From assembly GCF_020037015.1 (NCBI RefSeq), contig NZ_JAIQDE010000006.1, positions 248,001-312,000 on the forward strand: a stretch of 64,000 nt of DNA, written 5' to 3'. Origin of the DNA: Corallococcus sp. AS-1-6. GTDB taxonomy: Bacteria > Myxococcota > Myxococcia > Myxococcales > Myxococcaceae. This document shows positions 42,901 to 50,875 of this stretch, piece after piece. The position numbers and the translations under genes are program-made. The notes below the pieces were generated by a model. The model did no database searches, had not been told where the DNA came from, and saw only the letters and a list, made by a program, of their open reading frames with translations. Numbering within the stretch: position 1 is the stretch's first letter; each line of letters starts with the position of its first letter.

Positions 42901-43888
42901 CCTGGGGCAGCCCGGGCTCGCCGCTGCCCGCGTCGCGCAGCCGCGCCAGCACCACGTCGCCCACCAGCCGCGTCACCACCGCGGGGACGCTCTCCTCCGG
43001 GGCCTCCGGCGTCTCATCCAGGTAGGACTGGAGCGCGCGGGCCACTTCCGAACAGCGGGCGAAGCGCTGACCGGGCGCGCGGTGGAGCATGCGCAGGATG
43101 ATCTGCTCCAGGAGCGGCGACAGCCCCTCCACGAACTGCGAGGGCCGGGGCACCGCCGCCAGCGCGATGCGCCGCATGGCCTCCGCGGGGTTGTCCGTGT
43201 CGATGAACGGCCGGCGCGTGCACAGCTCCCACAGCACCACGCCCAGCGCGAACTGGTCGCTGGTGCCGGAGACGGGCTCGTTGCGCACCTGCTCCGGCGA
43301 CATGTAACGCAGCTTGCCCTTGAGCACGCCCGTGCGCGTGCGGCTGGCGCGGATGGTCGCCTTGGCCACGCCGAAGTCCACCACCTTCGTCAGGCCGTCC
43401 AGGCGCACCATGATGTTCTGCGGGCTGATGTCCCGGTGCACCAGCTCCAGCGACTGGCCCTGGCTGTCACGCGCGTGGTGCGCGTGGTCCAACCCCAGCG
43501 CCGCGTCGCGGATCATCTGCGCGCAGACGCGGTGGGGCAGCGGCGTGCCGGCCCGCTGCGCCGCCTTCGCCAGACGGCCCAGGTTCTCGCCCTCGATGTA
43601 CTCCATGGCGATGTAGAACGTGCCCTGCCACGCGCCGACCTCGTACAGCGAGACGACGTTCGGGTGGTTCAGGTGCGCCGCGACCCGGGCCTCGTCGAGG
43701 AACATCTCCACCGAGCCGTCGTGCTCCAGCAGGTCCGGCAGCAGGCTCTTGAGGATGACGGGGCGCTCGAAGCCGCTCACGCCCACCTGACGTGCCAGGA
43801 AGATTTCCCCCATGCCCCCCACGGCCACGCGGCGCAGCACCGCATACCTGCCGAAGATGAGGGAAGACGGGGAAGCACCGGACACCAT
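39908..43888 (-). CDS. Ser/Thr kinase with zinc ribbon, degenerate cyclase-like domain, AAA ATPase and TPR
   Basis: About 1,326 residues. A Hanks-type kinase (residues 11-290) has GGMGEIF, the Lys in VILKSL (Lys47), HRDISPQN (151-158), DFGVAK and SPEQ, so it looks active. A zinc ribbon (CPRCG..CPACG, about 339-356) and a disordered linker follow. Next is a stretch (about 485-620) that resembles a class III nucleotide cyclase without its metal residues (LTLLVVAGEPAHAARLREAV, SVKALLVEAGGVRIG). Then comes an AAA/NTPase domain with Walker A GPSGVGRS (about 670-677) and Walker B LLLLVDDVH, and a long TPR region to the end. This plan is typical of myxobacterial kinases that bind and regulate partner proteins. 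The start is uncertain: 43888 is used; 43918 and 43951 are possible. Confidence 0.83.
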   Translation of the reverse strand: MVSGASPSSLIFGRYAVLRRVAVGGMGEIFLARQVGVSGFERPVILKSLLPDLLEHDGSVEMFLDEARVAAHLNHPNVVSLYEVGAWQGTFYIAMEYIEGENLGRLAKAAQRAGTPLPHRVCAQMIRDAALGLDHAHHARDSQGQSLELVHRDISPQNIMVRLDGLTKVVDFGVAKATIRASRTRTGVLKGKLRYMSPEQVRNEPVSGTSDQFALGVVLWELCTRRPFIDTDNPAEAMRRIALAAVPRPSQFVEGLSPLLEQIILRMLHRAPGQRFARCSEVARALQSYLDETPEAPEESVPAVVTRLVGDVVLARLRDAGSGEPGLPQVREPSNVSCPRCGQSTPATSRFCPACGNSLTPPSGDAGPKLLTPVSGDDAPKLARTPASGGAASRLPMMPALREPPVHLGDEDLPDAPTAKAPARRGDGAVHEPPTDPTMEVPAPLASALAGPPSATDADDDGPPALGDEAPGPTVKIRAMDAQARMSRLTLLVVAGEPAHAARLREAVVQASARHHVEAVALSDTHWCLPFGLPQAHAEDATRALRCAEELGSAGLNLRRGLESGVVRTSAEAGAARLSGLGLERARALADAAVPGELLVGASVKALLVEAGGVRIGMARELPGGTAWRVESGAATRVDALVGRDEALTQAALVVESACRGEGGARLFVGPSGVGRSRFLEAVAELATGASPRVVYAWGGDPRSAGALGLWRTVFAALSRAATGTDASPLSGLGFSETEAAALWRRLARGAPPGGGHLPAGDGAVVDAIQRVAKPSGLLLLVDDVHRVDGPSLELLAGLLAAKDRVSLVATGDVDAVPTALASLPVTVLEGLSPSELNALLTASLGMALSPPLERAVADRVRGNPAHALALVRLLVSVGVLQRTEGGFQANGPLSPAALPQGLGQALGARLELLPAASLRFLQRAAVEGSLFRAELVRASLTASEGAGVLEDAEWVVPVPGQPGIFRFMSEEARQVLRERLSPSQLRGAHQSLAETLEDEAFAQEPAREVRVADHLLGADAAGAPAACERAGDWFAARGEWRSAVEFYRWALGRAPGATAAVVRWQLDVLARAAGCLTQVDPAAVDGLVTPWLDRVPVMQTPGRWAEAARRLAVAELKLGRVDDAEVRLTMAQGPAGAEPEAEALVLGELARVREARGETTAAVELLARAFQRMGSRTPQLADFFWEHYLLLGRLQQRLGQLDRARVAFTRAAEQARSVGSAVGQARALSQLAGLRVLAGEPAQALSDLERALTLAEQGGDAQEVARIHYNAGRLLVAGGRAPEARERLEQARERARVAGWREGEALAAQVLGAMEARAPRRGSGQ

Positions 43889-44027
43889 CGCCCTTGAACC
43901 GTACCCAGCGATCGCCATCCCCCGCCAGTCCCCGGCCCCTCGCTTTCGCACGGGGAGCCATTAGCCGCTCCTCCTCCGTGTGGGGTCCTGGCGTACCGCG
44001 CGCGAGTCACGTCGACCCGGCCCTGTT

Positions 44028-45911
44028 TCAGACGTACCAGGTCAGCCGTCCCGCCTGCTCGGACGACCCGGGCGCGAGGGTCAGCGGCGACACATACAGC
44101 CCGCGCCGCTCCCGCGTCCACCAGGCCCCGGTGCGCTGGCGCTCCGCCCGGGAGGTCATCCGGTAGTCGTGGAGCACCGCCCGCACGAGCCGGGGCGGAT
44201 GCTCCGGGAAGGGATTGGACGCGAACAGGCGCAGCACCTCCGGCGAGCCCTCCAGCAGCCGCTCCATCAAGGCCAGGAACCACGACGGCGGCGACCCCAG
44301 CGCGGCGAACCACATCTGCCAGTCCAGCCGGGGCTGGTGCGGGGCCACCTGACGCGGTGGCCGGTCCACGCCCGACGTCTTGTAGCGGAACGGGTACTCC
44401 ACCCAGTGCACGCCGTCGTTCGAGCCCTCCACCGTGATCTCCGGCCGGTCCACCGTCATCACCGCGAACAGGCCATAGGAGTTCACCGAGTGCAGCGGCA
44501 TCAGCCGGTCCTCCAGCCAGTCCACCGCCCGCACCAGGCGCTCCGGGCCGCGCGGCCACCACCCCATCCGGCGAAGCTGCTCCATGGTGCCCAGCGTGAG
44601 CAGCGGCACCGCCGCGGCCACGGACAGCACGGTGCCCGGCACCGAGGGCCACCGCGCGAGACCGGCGTCGCGCCACAGCCGCTCCGGCAGCACGCGCCGC
44701 AGGGCCGCGTCGTCCAGCAGCCACAGCCCCAGGACCAGCGACTGGACGTTGAAGAAGCCGTAGTTGCCCGTGGCCATGATGGCCGCCTGCAACGCGGAGA
44801 AGGCGCCGAAGGCGGCCTGCCGCACGCGCCGGGGGCCGAAGGCCAGGAAGGGCACCACCGTCTCCGACGCCAGCACCGCCGCCGTGCCCGCGTGGCGCAC
44901 CCGGCGCGGCAACTGGTGCGCGGCCCAGCCGCCGCGCGTGGGCAGGGGCGCGGTCTCGAAGTACACGTCGCACGCGCTCAGCTCGCGCCACGTCCGGTCG
45001 CCCGAGTGGAACTTGCTGATGCCCGACCCGAAGTAGAGCCGGAACACGAGCGCGCGGAAGAGGAACACCTCCAGCGCGGACACGTCCCGCTTCCCCAGCC
45101 CGGGCCTCACGCCGGCTGGCGCGGTGAGCGCGCCCAAGAGCCCCATCTCCAGGAGCAGCACGTCCCACTGGAACGACAGGAACTCGCGCCCCAGCGACAC
45201 ATAGGACAGGTACAGCGCCCACAGCGCGGCGGCGCTCGGGCGCGGCGCCACGTTGAGGAGCAGCGCCACCGACAGGGCCTGCCCCACGCGGCAGCCGCGC
45301 ACCAGCGCCGCGTCCGACGCGTCCTTCCAGAACACGGAGGGGGGGCGCCAGCGGCCCTGCTCGGCCTGGCGCTCGGACTGCGCCACGTCGCGGATGGGAC
45401 GGATGCCCTTCTCCCCGTAGAGCCCCAGCACCTGCCTCCCCAGCGACGTGAAGGCGACGAGGAACGTGCCACCCAACAGCCGCATGAAGGCCCAGCGCAC
45501 CAGCCGGTGCTCCGCGGGCTCCGTCACGCGGCTGAACAACCACGTGTCCCAGCGCGACGCGCTCCGGCGGTGGTGCGCGATGACCGAGTACACCGCGCCC
45601 GCCACCTGCCGGACGCCGGGCGTGAGCCCCAGCCGCGCGGCGAGGCGCGTGCTCCAGCGGGGCGACCAGGCGAGCATTCGGAAGACGGCCTCCGCGCCGG
45701 ACGAGCGGCGCCCCGACGGCTCCACCAACTGCATCGCCCGGCGCATGTCCTGCTTCGGGATGCCCAGCAGCTTGAGCAGCCATCCGCTCCCCCGCGCGAA
45801 GCGCACCCGGCCGCCGGTGTCCTGGCGCCAGCGCGCCACCCAGCGCTTGCAGAAGCCGCAGTCCCCATCGAACACCACCAGCGGTCGCATCTCGCGGCTC
45901 ATCGCGCGCAT
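44028..45911 (-). CDS. DCC thiol-disulfide domain fused to lipase maturation factor-like protein
   Basis: A 627-residue protein. Residues 8-130 are a DCC domain: VVFDGDCGFCKRW with its CxxC (D-G-D-C-G-F-C). The remaining part is a multi-helix membrane region (DCC linkage then LSVALLLNVAPRPSAAALWALYLSY, ALEVFLFRALVFRLYFGSGISKF, LSVAAAVPLLTLGT) followed by a soluble C-terminus. FLSFQWDVLLLEMGLLGA, the KFHSGD turn and DYRMTS match lipase maturation factor 1-like proteins. These help secreted lipases fold or form disulfides, so a thiol domain on the same chain makes sense. AAGGAG sits eight bases before ATG 45911. No lipase gene lies next to it. Confidence 0.82.
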   Translation of the reverse strand: MRAMSREMRPLVVFDGDCGFCKRWVARWRQDTGGRVRFARGSGWLLKLLGIPKQDMRRAMQLVEPSGRRSSGAEAVFRMLAWSPRWSTRLAARLGLTPGVRQVAGAVYSVIAHHRRSASRWDTWLFSRVTEPAEHRLVRWAFMRLLGGTFLVAFTSLGRQVLGLYGEKGIRPIRDVAQSERQAEQGRWRPPSVFWKDASDAALVRGCRVGQALSVALLLNVAPRPSAAALWALYLSYVSLGREFLSFQWDVLLLEMGLLGALTAPAGVRPGLGKRDVSALEVFLFRALVFRLYFGSGISKFHSGDRTWRELSACDVYFETAPLPTRGGWAAHQLPRRVRHAGTAAVLASETVVPFLAFGPRRVRQAAFGAFSALQAAIMATGNYGFFNVQSLVLGLWLLDDAALRRVLPERLWRDAGLARWPSVPGTVLSVAAAVPLLTLGTMEQLRRMGWWPRGPERLVRAVDWLEDRLMPLHSVNSYGLFAVMTVDRPEITVEGSNDGVHWVEYPFRYKTSGVDRPPRQVAPHQPRLDWQMWFAALGSPPSWFLALMERLLEGSPEVLRLFASNPFPEHPPRLVRAVLHDYRMTSRAERQRTGAWWTRERRGLYVSPLTLAPGSSEQAGRLTWYV

Positions 45912-46050
45912 CGGGTCGCTCCTTCGTCCAATGACAAAAGTGCGCGCGGAGGGCGGGATGCGAAGGGGCCAGGAGGGCTCGCTGGAGGGGCAGACGGGCG
46001 GCGGAGCGCGCCCCCCTGTCATCCGGGGACAGGTGCCTAGCTTTGTCCGC

Positions 46051-46704
46051 ATGAGCGAGCCCAAGGCCCAGGCGAAGAAGACGGATGAAATCGTCCCCGG
46101 CGTGCACCACTGGACCGTCTCCGACGACCGGCTCGGCGGCATCCGCAGCGACGCCTACGCGGTGGTGGACGACGACGGCACCGTCACCCTCATCGACCCG
46201 CTGCCCATCGACGAGCAGGCCCTGCGCAAGCTGGGCGACATCGACGCCATCGTGCTCACCGCGGGCAACCACCAGCGCTCCGCGTGGCGCCTGCGCAAGG
46301 CGTTCGGCGTGCCCGTCTGGGCGCCCGAGGGCGCGCAGGGCCTGGAGGAGAAGCCGGACTTCGAATACGTGAACGGCACCACGCTGCCGGGCGGCCTCAA
46401 CACCTTCCAGACGCCGGGGCCCACGGAGGCCATGTACACGCTGTGGCTCCAGAAGAGCCCGCACGCCGTGGTGTTCATCTCCGACCTGCTGTCACACGAG
46501 GGCCGGCGCACGCCCACCTTCGTCCCCGGCGAGTACCAGGACGAGCCGCTGCGCACGCGCACCAGCATCCAGCGCATCCTGGACCACCTGCCCATCCAGA
46601 CCGTCTGCTTCGCGCACGGCGCGCCCATCCTCAAGGACGGCGCCAGCGCCCTGCGCAAGGCCCTGGAGCAGGACGACGAGTTCCCGCACGCCCCCGCGCC
46701 CTGA
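46051..46704 (+). CDS. Metallo-beta-lactamase-fold protein, metal motif altered
   Basis: A 217-residue protein. The start looks like a standard MBL strand pattern (VHHWTVSDDRLGGIRSDAYAVVDDDGTVTLIDPLPID), and HGAPIL near the end matches the last His of the fold. The defining HxHxDH motif is absent: at its place is LTAGNHQRSAWRLR, with one His. It may therefore bind one metal or none. Similar proteins with T-x-x-HH-x-R exist among bacterial MBL-fold families of unknown role. The middle (TFQTPGPTEAMYTLWLQ) matches the GHTPG-type loop only loosely (TPGPT). Single gene, divergent from the DCC fusion with 139 bases between. Confidence 0.75.
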   Translation: MSEPKAQAKKTDEIVPGVHHWTVSDDRLGGIRSDAYAVVDDDGTVTLIDPLPIDEQALRKLGDIDAIVLTAGNHQRSAWRLRKAFGVPVWAPEGAQGLEEKPDFEYVNGTTLPGGLNTFQTPGPTEAMYTLWLQKSPHAVVFISDLLSHEGRRTPTFVPGEYQDEPLRTRTSIQRILDHLPIQTVCFAHGAPILKDGASALRKALEQDDEFPHAPAP

Positions 46705-46709
46705 AGCCC

Positions 46710-47504
46710 TCAGCCCGGAGGCACCTCGCGCACCAGCACGTGGCCGTCGTCCTGGCCGGGCGGCACCAGCTCCAGCCGGGCCCCGGCCTCCGCGCGGTCC
46801 AGCAGCGTGCCCAGCGACAGCAGGTCGGTGACGGGGATGCGCACGGCGGGCAGGGCCGCGTCCCCCCGGAGCATCGCCCGGGCCACGCGGGCCTCGTCGG
46901 AGAGGTCCGTCTCGTAGACGAAGGTGCGCTCGTCGTACTCGTGTCCGCCGGGGACGCGCCCGACCAGCCGCATGGGCCCCAGCCGCGAGTGCACGCGCAC
47001 GGCGGGGTTGTCCCACTGGGTGACGCCGCGCAGCCGCTTCGCGCGCACCATGCCCAGCGTGAGCAGCTTCACCCACGCGGACGCGCTGCGCCCCGGCAGG
47101 AAGCTGAACAGCGACACGCCCACGAACAGCCCCGGCGTCAGCGACGGCGCCACGTAGCAGGCCGCGCCAATGGCCGGCTCCTCGTCCGCCAGCAGCAGCC
47201 GCTCCCGCGCGGGCGCCTTGAGCAGCCGCGCCGGACAGCGCAGCAGCCCGATGGCGCCGGGCAGCAGGTACAGGTCCGACAGCACCCAACGCGGCACCCC
47301 GATGCCGCCGAACGCCAACTGGTTGAGCGTGAGGTACTGCCGCGCGAGCTCCGCGTTGTGCTCCGCCAGCAGGTGCTTCACCGGGATGCCGTACGGCGAC
47401 AGGTCCAGCGACGGGACATGCACGCCGGAGCCCAGCGCCTGCAACGACAGCTCCGGGGCCGCGGCGAAGAACGCCTGGGCCAGCGACGCGAGCTCACCCG
47501 CCAT
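46710..47504 (-). CDS. Protein of unknown function coupled to dimethylargininase-like gene
   Basis: A 264-residue protein without signal peptide or clear membrane helix; LLPGAIGLLRC and FVGVSLFSFLPG are hydrophobic but short. I recognise no family. It begins 11 bases before the end of the upstream amidinohydrolase-like gene in another frame, so the two are almost surely translated together. Features: a short helix start (ELASLAQAFFAAAPEL), a compact mixed core, conserved-looking GGIGVPRWVLSDLYLLPG, and a C-terminal basic-to-acidic stretch. Because of the coupling it could be a partner or downstream step in guanidino-compound use. Function unknown. Confidence 0.7.
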   Translation of the reverse strand: MAGELASLAQAFFAAAPELSLQALGSGVHVPSLDLSPYGIPVKHLLAEHNAELARQYLTLNQLAFGGIGVPRWVLSDLYLLPGAIGLLRCPARLLKAPARERLLLADEEPAIGAACYVAPSLTPGLFVGVSLFSFLPGRSASAWVKLLTLGMVRAKRLRGVTQWDNPAVRVHSRLGPMRLVGRVPGGHEYDERTFVYETDLSDEARVARAMLRGDAALPAVRIPVTDLLSLGTLLDRAEAGARLELVPPGQDDGHVLVREVPPG

Positions 47505-48396
47505 CGGCTTCCAGGTCCTTCGCCACGACGTCCAGCCGGTACTCCGGCGGGAGCGTGACGCGCGAGGCGTCCACCGACGCGCGCGACACCAGACAACGCG
47601 ACGAGCCGCCGCCCTTCTCCGTCAGCTCCGGCATGGGCATGGACACCACGCGCATGCCCAGGCGCTCGTAGGTCTCCGCGATGTGCGCGGGCATCACCGT
47701 GGGCGCGAGCAGGTCCCTGCCCAGCGGCAGCCCGTTCGTCGCGTAGCGGCGGATGTCCGCCTCCGTCACGCGCACCAGCCGGTCCGCGCCGAAGCGCTGC
47801 TCCAGGAGCGCCACCGACTCCGGCGCCATCACGTCCGGGCACACGACCAGCCGGTCCACCGCCGGCAGGGGGAGCACCGCCATGTTCCCGTGGAAGGCGG
47901 GCTCGCGCACCTGCACGCGCAGCACCTCACCGGGGAAGGACCGCTGCGCCGCCTCCAGCCCGTCGAGCGTCGTGCGCCCGCCCCAGAACAGCAGCGTCAC
48001 GCCGTCGAACGTGGCCACGTCGCCGTGCGCCTCCCAGATGCCCACGCCGGGGTCCACGACCTCCAGGCCCAGGCGCTTCGCCAGCGGCGCCCAGTGGTCC
48101 CGCTCCGCGAAGCGATGCGCGCTCATCATCCGGGGCAGGAGGAACAGCGGGGCCTGGCCCTCGCGCGCCACCACCTGACCGCACTCGGCCGCGTAGGGCA
48201 TGCCCGTCAGCGCGTCCGACGGCGAGGGCAGCGCCACCACCGTGCCACCCCGGGACTCGATGTGCCGGGCGAGCGTCAGCCACTCCCGCCGCGCGCCGCG
48301 CGCATCCGCCGGAGCGGCCTCTCGGCTGCGGAAGTTCGAGCGGCCTCGCAACGCCCAGCCCCGGCCCGGGGGCGACATCAGGAAGAGGTCCATCAT
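47494..48396 (-). CDS. Amidinotransferase-fold enzyme, dimethylargininase/arginine deiminase-like
   Basis: A 300-residue guanidino-group-modifying enzyme with the five-fold beta/alpha propeller. Catalytic residues are recognisable: acidic pair in IWEAHGDV (Glu122, Asp126), His in AFHGNMAVL (His169), and the nucleophile Cys in GGGSSRCLVSR (Cys268). The family hydrolyses or transfers amidino groups of arginine, methylarginines or related compounds. The spacing and the N-terminus (NFRSREAAP) suggest the dimethylarginine hydrolase subgroup, but the substrate is uncertain. The start has two adjacent ATGs with GAGGG just before. It overlaps the next gene by 11 bases. Confidence 0.82.
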   Translation of the reverse strand: MMDLFLMSPPGRGWALRGRSNFRSREAAPADARGARREWLTLARHIESRGGTVVALPSPSDALTGMPYAAECGQVVAREGQAPLFLLPRMMSAHRFAERDHWAPLAKRLGLEVVDPGVGIWEAHGDVATFDGVTLLFWGGRTTLDGLEAAQRSFPGEVLRVQVREPAFHGNMAVLPLPAVDRLVVCPDVMAPESVALLEQRFGADRLVRVTEADIRRYATNGLPLGRDLLAPTVMPAHIAETYERLGMRVVSMPMPELTEKGGGSSRCLVSRASVDASRVTLPPEYRLDVVAKDLEADGG

Positions 48397-48579
48397 CCCT
48401 CGCTTCTAGCCACCGCCCCACGGCCCCACAACGCATCCGTCTCCAGGCCCGGGAAAACAGTCTGGCAAAATGCAACGCCTGCCCGTCCCCTCTCATTTTC
48501 CCCCCGAAAGGGGGTTGCCCCACCGCCCCGCGCGCGTGGCATCCTCGCCATTTTTGAGCACAAACGGGGCTGGGGATTC

Positions 48580-50190
48580 ATGCACTTCGAGTTGGCCTTC
48601 GTGCTGCTCTTCTCCATCGCGACAGCGGTGGCGATCGCGGCGCGCTACTTCAAGTTTCCGTACACGGTGGCGTTGGTGCTGGCGGGCCTGGGCCTGGGCA
48701 TCGTGCAGGCCTTTGAACCGCCGCACCTGACGAAGGAGCTGCTGTTCGCGGTCATCCTGCCGGGGCTGCTGTTCGAGGCGGCGTTCCACGTGGACTTCCG
48801 CAAGTTCATGAAGAACAAGCTGGCCATCACCTCGCTGGCGATTCCGGGCCTGGTGGCGTCCATGGCGCTCACGGCGCTGTTCTTGTCCCCGGCCATGAGC
48901 GGGCTGAACGCGCTGGAGGGCTTCGGCCTCATCCACGCGATGGTGTTCGCGTCGCTCATCGTGTCCACGGACCCCATCGCGGTGGTGGGCCTGTTCAAGG
49001 CGCTGGGCGCGCCCAAGCGGCTGGCCATCCTGGTGGAGGGCGAGAGCCTGCTCAACGACGGCACCTCCGTGGTGCTCTTCACCCTGGTGGTGGGCGTGGC
49101 CGGTGGCCAGGCGTTCACCGCGGGCGGCGCGGTGATGGACTTCATCAAGGTGGCGGGCATGGGCGCCGTCATCGGCGCGGCGGTGGGCTTCGTGGTGGGC
49201 AAGGTCATCCTGCGCGTGGAGGACGCCATGGTGGAGATCACCTGCACGGTCATCGCCGCGTACGGGTCCTTCGTGGTGGCGGAGCACTTCCACTACTCGG
49301 GCGTCATCGCGGTGGTGGTGGCCGGCATGGTGTGCGGCAACTGGGCGGCCCAGGAGGGCATGGGCCCCACGGTGCGCATCGCGGTGGAGAGCTTCTGGGA
49401 GTACCTGGCGTTCGCGCTCAACTCGGTGGTGTTCCTGCTCATCGGCCTGGAGGTGCAGCTATCGTCGCTGCTCGACTCGTGGCTGCCCATCCTGCTGGCG
49501 TACGGGGCGGTGCTGCTGGGCCGCGCGGTGGTCGTCTACGGCGTGTCCGGCCTGTTGCGCTTCACGTCGGAGAAGCTGCCCTGGAAGTGGAGCGCGGTGC
49601 TCACCTGGAGCGGCCTGCGCGGCGCGGTGTCCATGGTGCTGGTGCTGGGCCTCCCGAACGACTTCGCCCACCGCGAGCTGCTGGTGAACATGACGTTCGG
49701 CGTGGTGGTGCTGTCCATCATCGTCCAGGGGCTCACCATGGCGCCCATGCTCAAGGCGCTGGGCATCACCGGCATCAAGGACGTCTACCAGGAGCAGTAC
49801 GAGCTGGCCCGCGGCAGGCTGGGCGCCATCCACGCGGCGCTCGCGTCGCTGGAGGCCATGCGGCGCGGCCGCGAAATCCCGGTGGACACGCTGGAGCCCC
49901 TGGAGCGCGACTACCAGCAGAAGGCGCAGGCGGTGGAGCAGGAGCTCATCACGCTCAAGCAGCAGTCCAACCGCTTCCACGACGAGGAGAAGCAGGAGGC
50001 CATCCGCCGCGTCCTCGTCGTGGAGAAGGACGCCCTCTTCAGCGCCTACCAGCAGGGCACGCTCAACAAGGAGGTCTTCGAGCACCTCACCGCGGAGCTG
50101 GACGAGCGCATCGCCAAGGCGAAGGACGCGGAGTCCCACGTCCCGGAGGAGGAGGCCCGCACGCCTCCGCCGCAGGCCCTGGCCTCCTGA
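48580..50190 (+). CDS. Na+/H+ antiporter (CPA1, NhaP type)
   Basis: A 536-residue cation/proton antiporter with about 12 helices. Landmarks are FAVILPGLLFEAAFHVD, MVFASLIVSTDPIAVVGLFKALGAPKRLAILVEGESLLNDGTSVVLF (the TDP and ESLLND motifs with the ion-binding Asp) and LTWSGLRGAVSMVLVLGLP. From about residue 400 a soluble coiled region follows (LAALEAMRRGREI, QQKAQAVEQELITLKQQSNRF) and an Ala/Pro-rich end, probably regulatory in the cytoplasm. It exports Na+ or K+ in exchange for protons, helping pH and salt balance. The start at 48580 has GGGGAT close upstream. It is a single gene and converges with the SRPBCC gene after a 22-base gap. Confidence 0.92.
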   Translation: MHFELAFVLLFSIATAVAIAARYFKFPYTVALVLAGLGLGIVQAFEPPHLTKELLFAVILPGLLFEAAFHVDFRKFMKNKLAITSLAIPGLVASMALTALFLSPAMSGLNALEGFGLIHAMVFASLIVSTDPIAVVGLFKALGAPKRLAILVEGESLLNDGTSVVLFTLVVGVAGGQAFTAGGAVMDFIKVAGMGAVIGAAVGFVVGKVILRVEDAMVEITCTVIAAYGSFVVAEHFHYSGVIAVVVAGMVCGNWAAQEGMGPTVRIAVESFWEYLAFALNSVVFLLIGLEVQLSSLLDSWLPILLAYGAVLLGRAVVVYGVSGLLRFTSEKLPWKWSAVLTWSGLRGAVSMVLVLGLPNDFAHRELLVNMTFGVVVLSIIVQGLTMAPMLKALGITGIKDVYQEQYELARGRLGAIHAALASLEAMRRGREIPVDTLEPLERDYQQKAQAVEQELITLKQQSNRFHDEEKQEAIRRVLVVEKDALFSAYQQGTLNKEVFEHLTAELDERIAKAKDAESHVPEEEARTPPPQALAS

Positions 50191-50192
50191 GC

Positions 50193-50209
50193 GCCCCCGG
50201 GGGGCGGCG
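50193..50209. other. Loopless GC palindrome between convergent genes
   Basis: CGCCCCCGGGGGGCG in the 22-base gap between the antiporter and SRPBCC stop codons. It could form a tight hairpin, but no T run follows on either strand, so I do not call it a terminator. Confidence 0.35.
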
Positions 50210-50212
50210 GCG

Positions 50213-50875
50213 TCAGCTCGCGCCGCCCTCCACCCGCGACTGGAGCACCGCGCCCAGCACGTCCGCGGTGTCCTCGCGCAGCCGCGACAGGTGCGTGTAG
50301 AGCAGGTCCTCCACGTGGGCCACCGCCTCCTTCGGCGCGCCCGACTCGCGCAGCCCCGCCAGCACCGTGTACGCGGCCACCGCCAGCGGCCCCACGTAGC
50401 CGCGCGACTCCTCCCAGAACTCCTCGAAGCACGGCACCGCCTCGCCCGCCACCACGCGCCCGAGCCGCCCCAGGCACGCCTCCCAGTAGGCGCGGTGCGC
50501 GTCCCGGGCCGCGTCGTCCGCGAACGGGCCCTGGCGAAGCTGGAGCCGCGTGCCGTCTCCGGCCGGATGGAAGGTCAGCTCCGCCCGGGTGCGCCCCGGC
50601 GGCACCGGCCCGCCGCCCTCCCAGTCCATCTCCAGCGCCAGGAACCGCCCCGGCTCCACCTGCACGATGCAGCCCACCTGAGAGAACACCCGCCCCGCCG
50701 AGTCCCGCAGGCCCACCCGGTAGGGCTGGCCCAGCGCGCCGGGGTCCGGCGCGTGCGTGCGGTAGCAGCCCGGCGGCGCGCCGAACCAGCGGCGGATGAG
50801 CGCGGGCTCCGAGAAGGCGGGGAACACGGCGTCCGGCGGCGCGGGCAGCGTCCACTCCAGCGTCAGGTCGCTCAC
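50213..50875 (-). CDS. SRPBCC/AHSA1-type protein with extra C-terminal helices
   Basis: A 220-residue protein. Residues 1-145 are a START-like fold of the AHSA1/SRPBCC type: TLEWTLPAPPDAVFPAFSEPALIRRWFG, the acid-rich middle and GTRLQLRQGPFADDAARDAHRAYWEACLGRL helix that ends such domains. These domains bind hydrophobic ligands or activate partner proteins. The last 75 residues are an added helical part (LAVAAYTVLAGLRESGAPKEAVAHVEDLL). It is coupled by a four-base overlap to the upstream 2OG-Fe(II) oxygenase, so it may hold that enzyme's substrate or product. Substrate unknown. Confidence 0.82.
   Translation of the reverse strand: MSDLTLEWTLPAPPDAVFPAFSEPALIRRWFGAPPGCYRTHAPDPGALGQPYRVGLRDSAGRVFSQVGCIVQVEPGRFLALEMDWEGGGPVPPGRTRAELTFHPAGDGTRLQLRQGPFADDAARDAHRAYWEACLGRLGRVVAGEAVPCFEEFWEESRGYVGPLAVAAYTVLAGLRESGAPKEAVAHVEDLLYTHLSRLREDTADVLGAVLQSRVEGGAS

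Noticed and set aside
50193-50209. GC palindrome as intrinsic terminator
   Set aside because: No loop and no T run on either strand.
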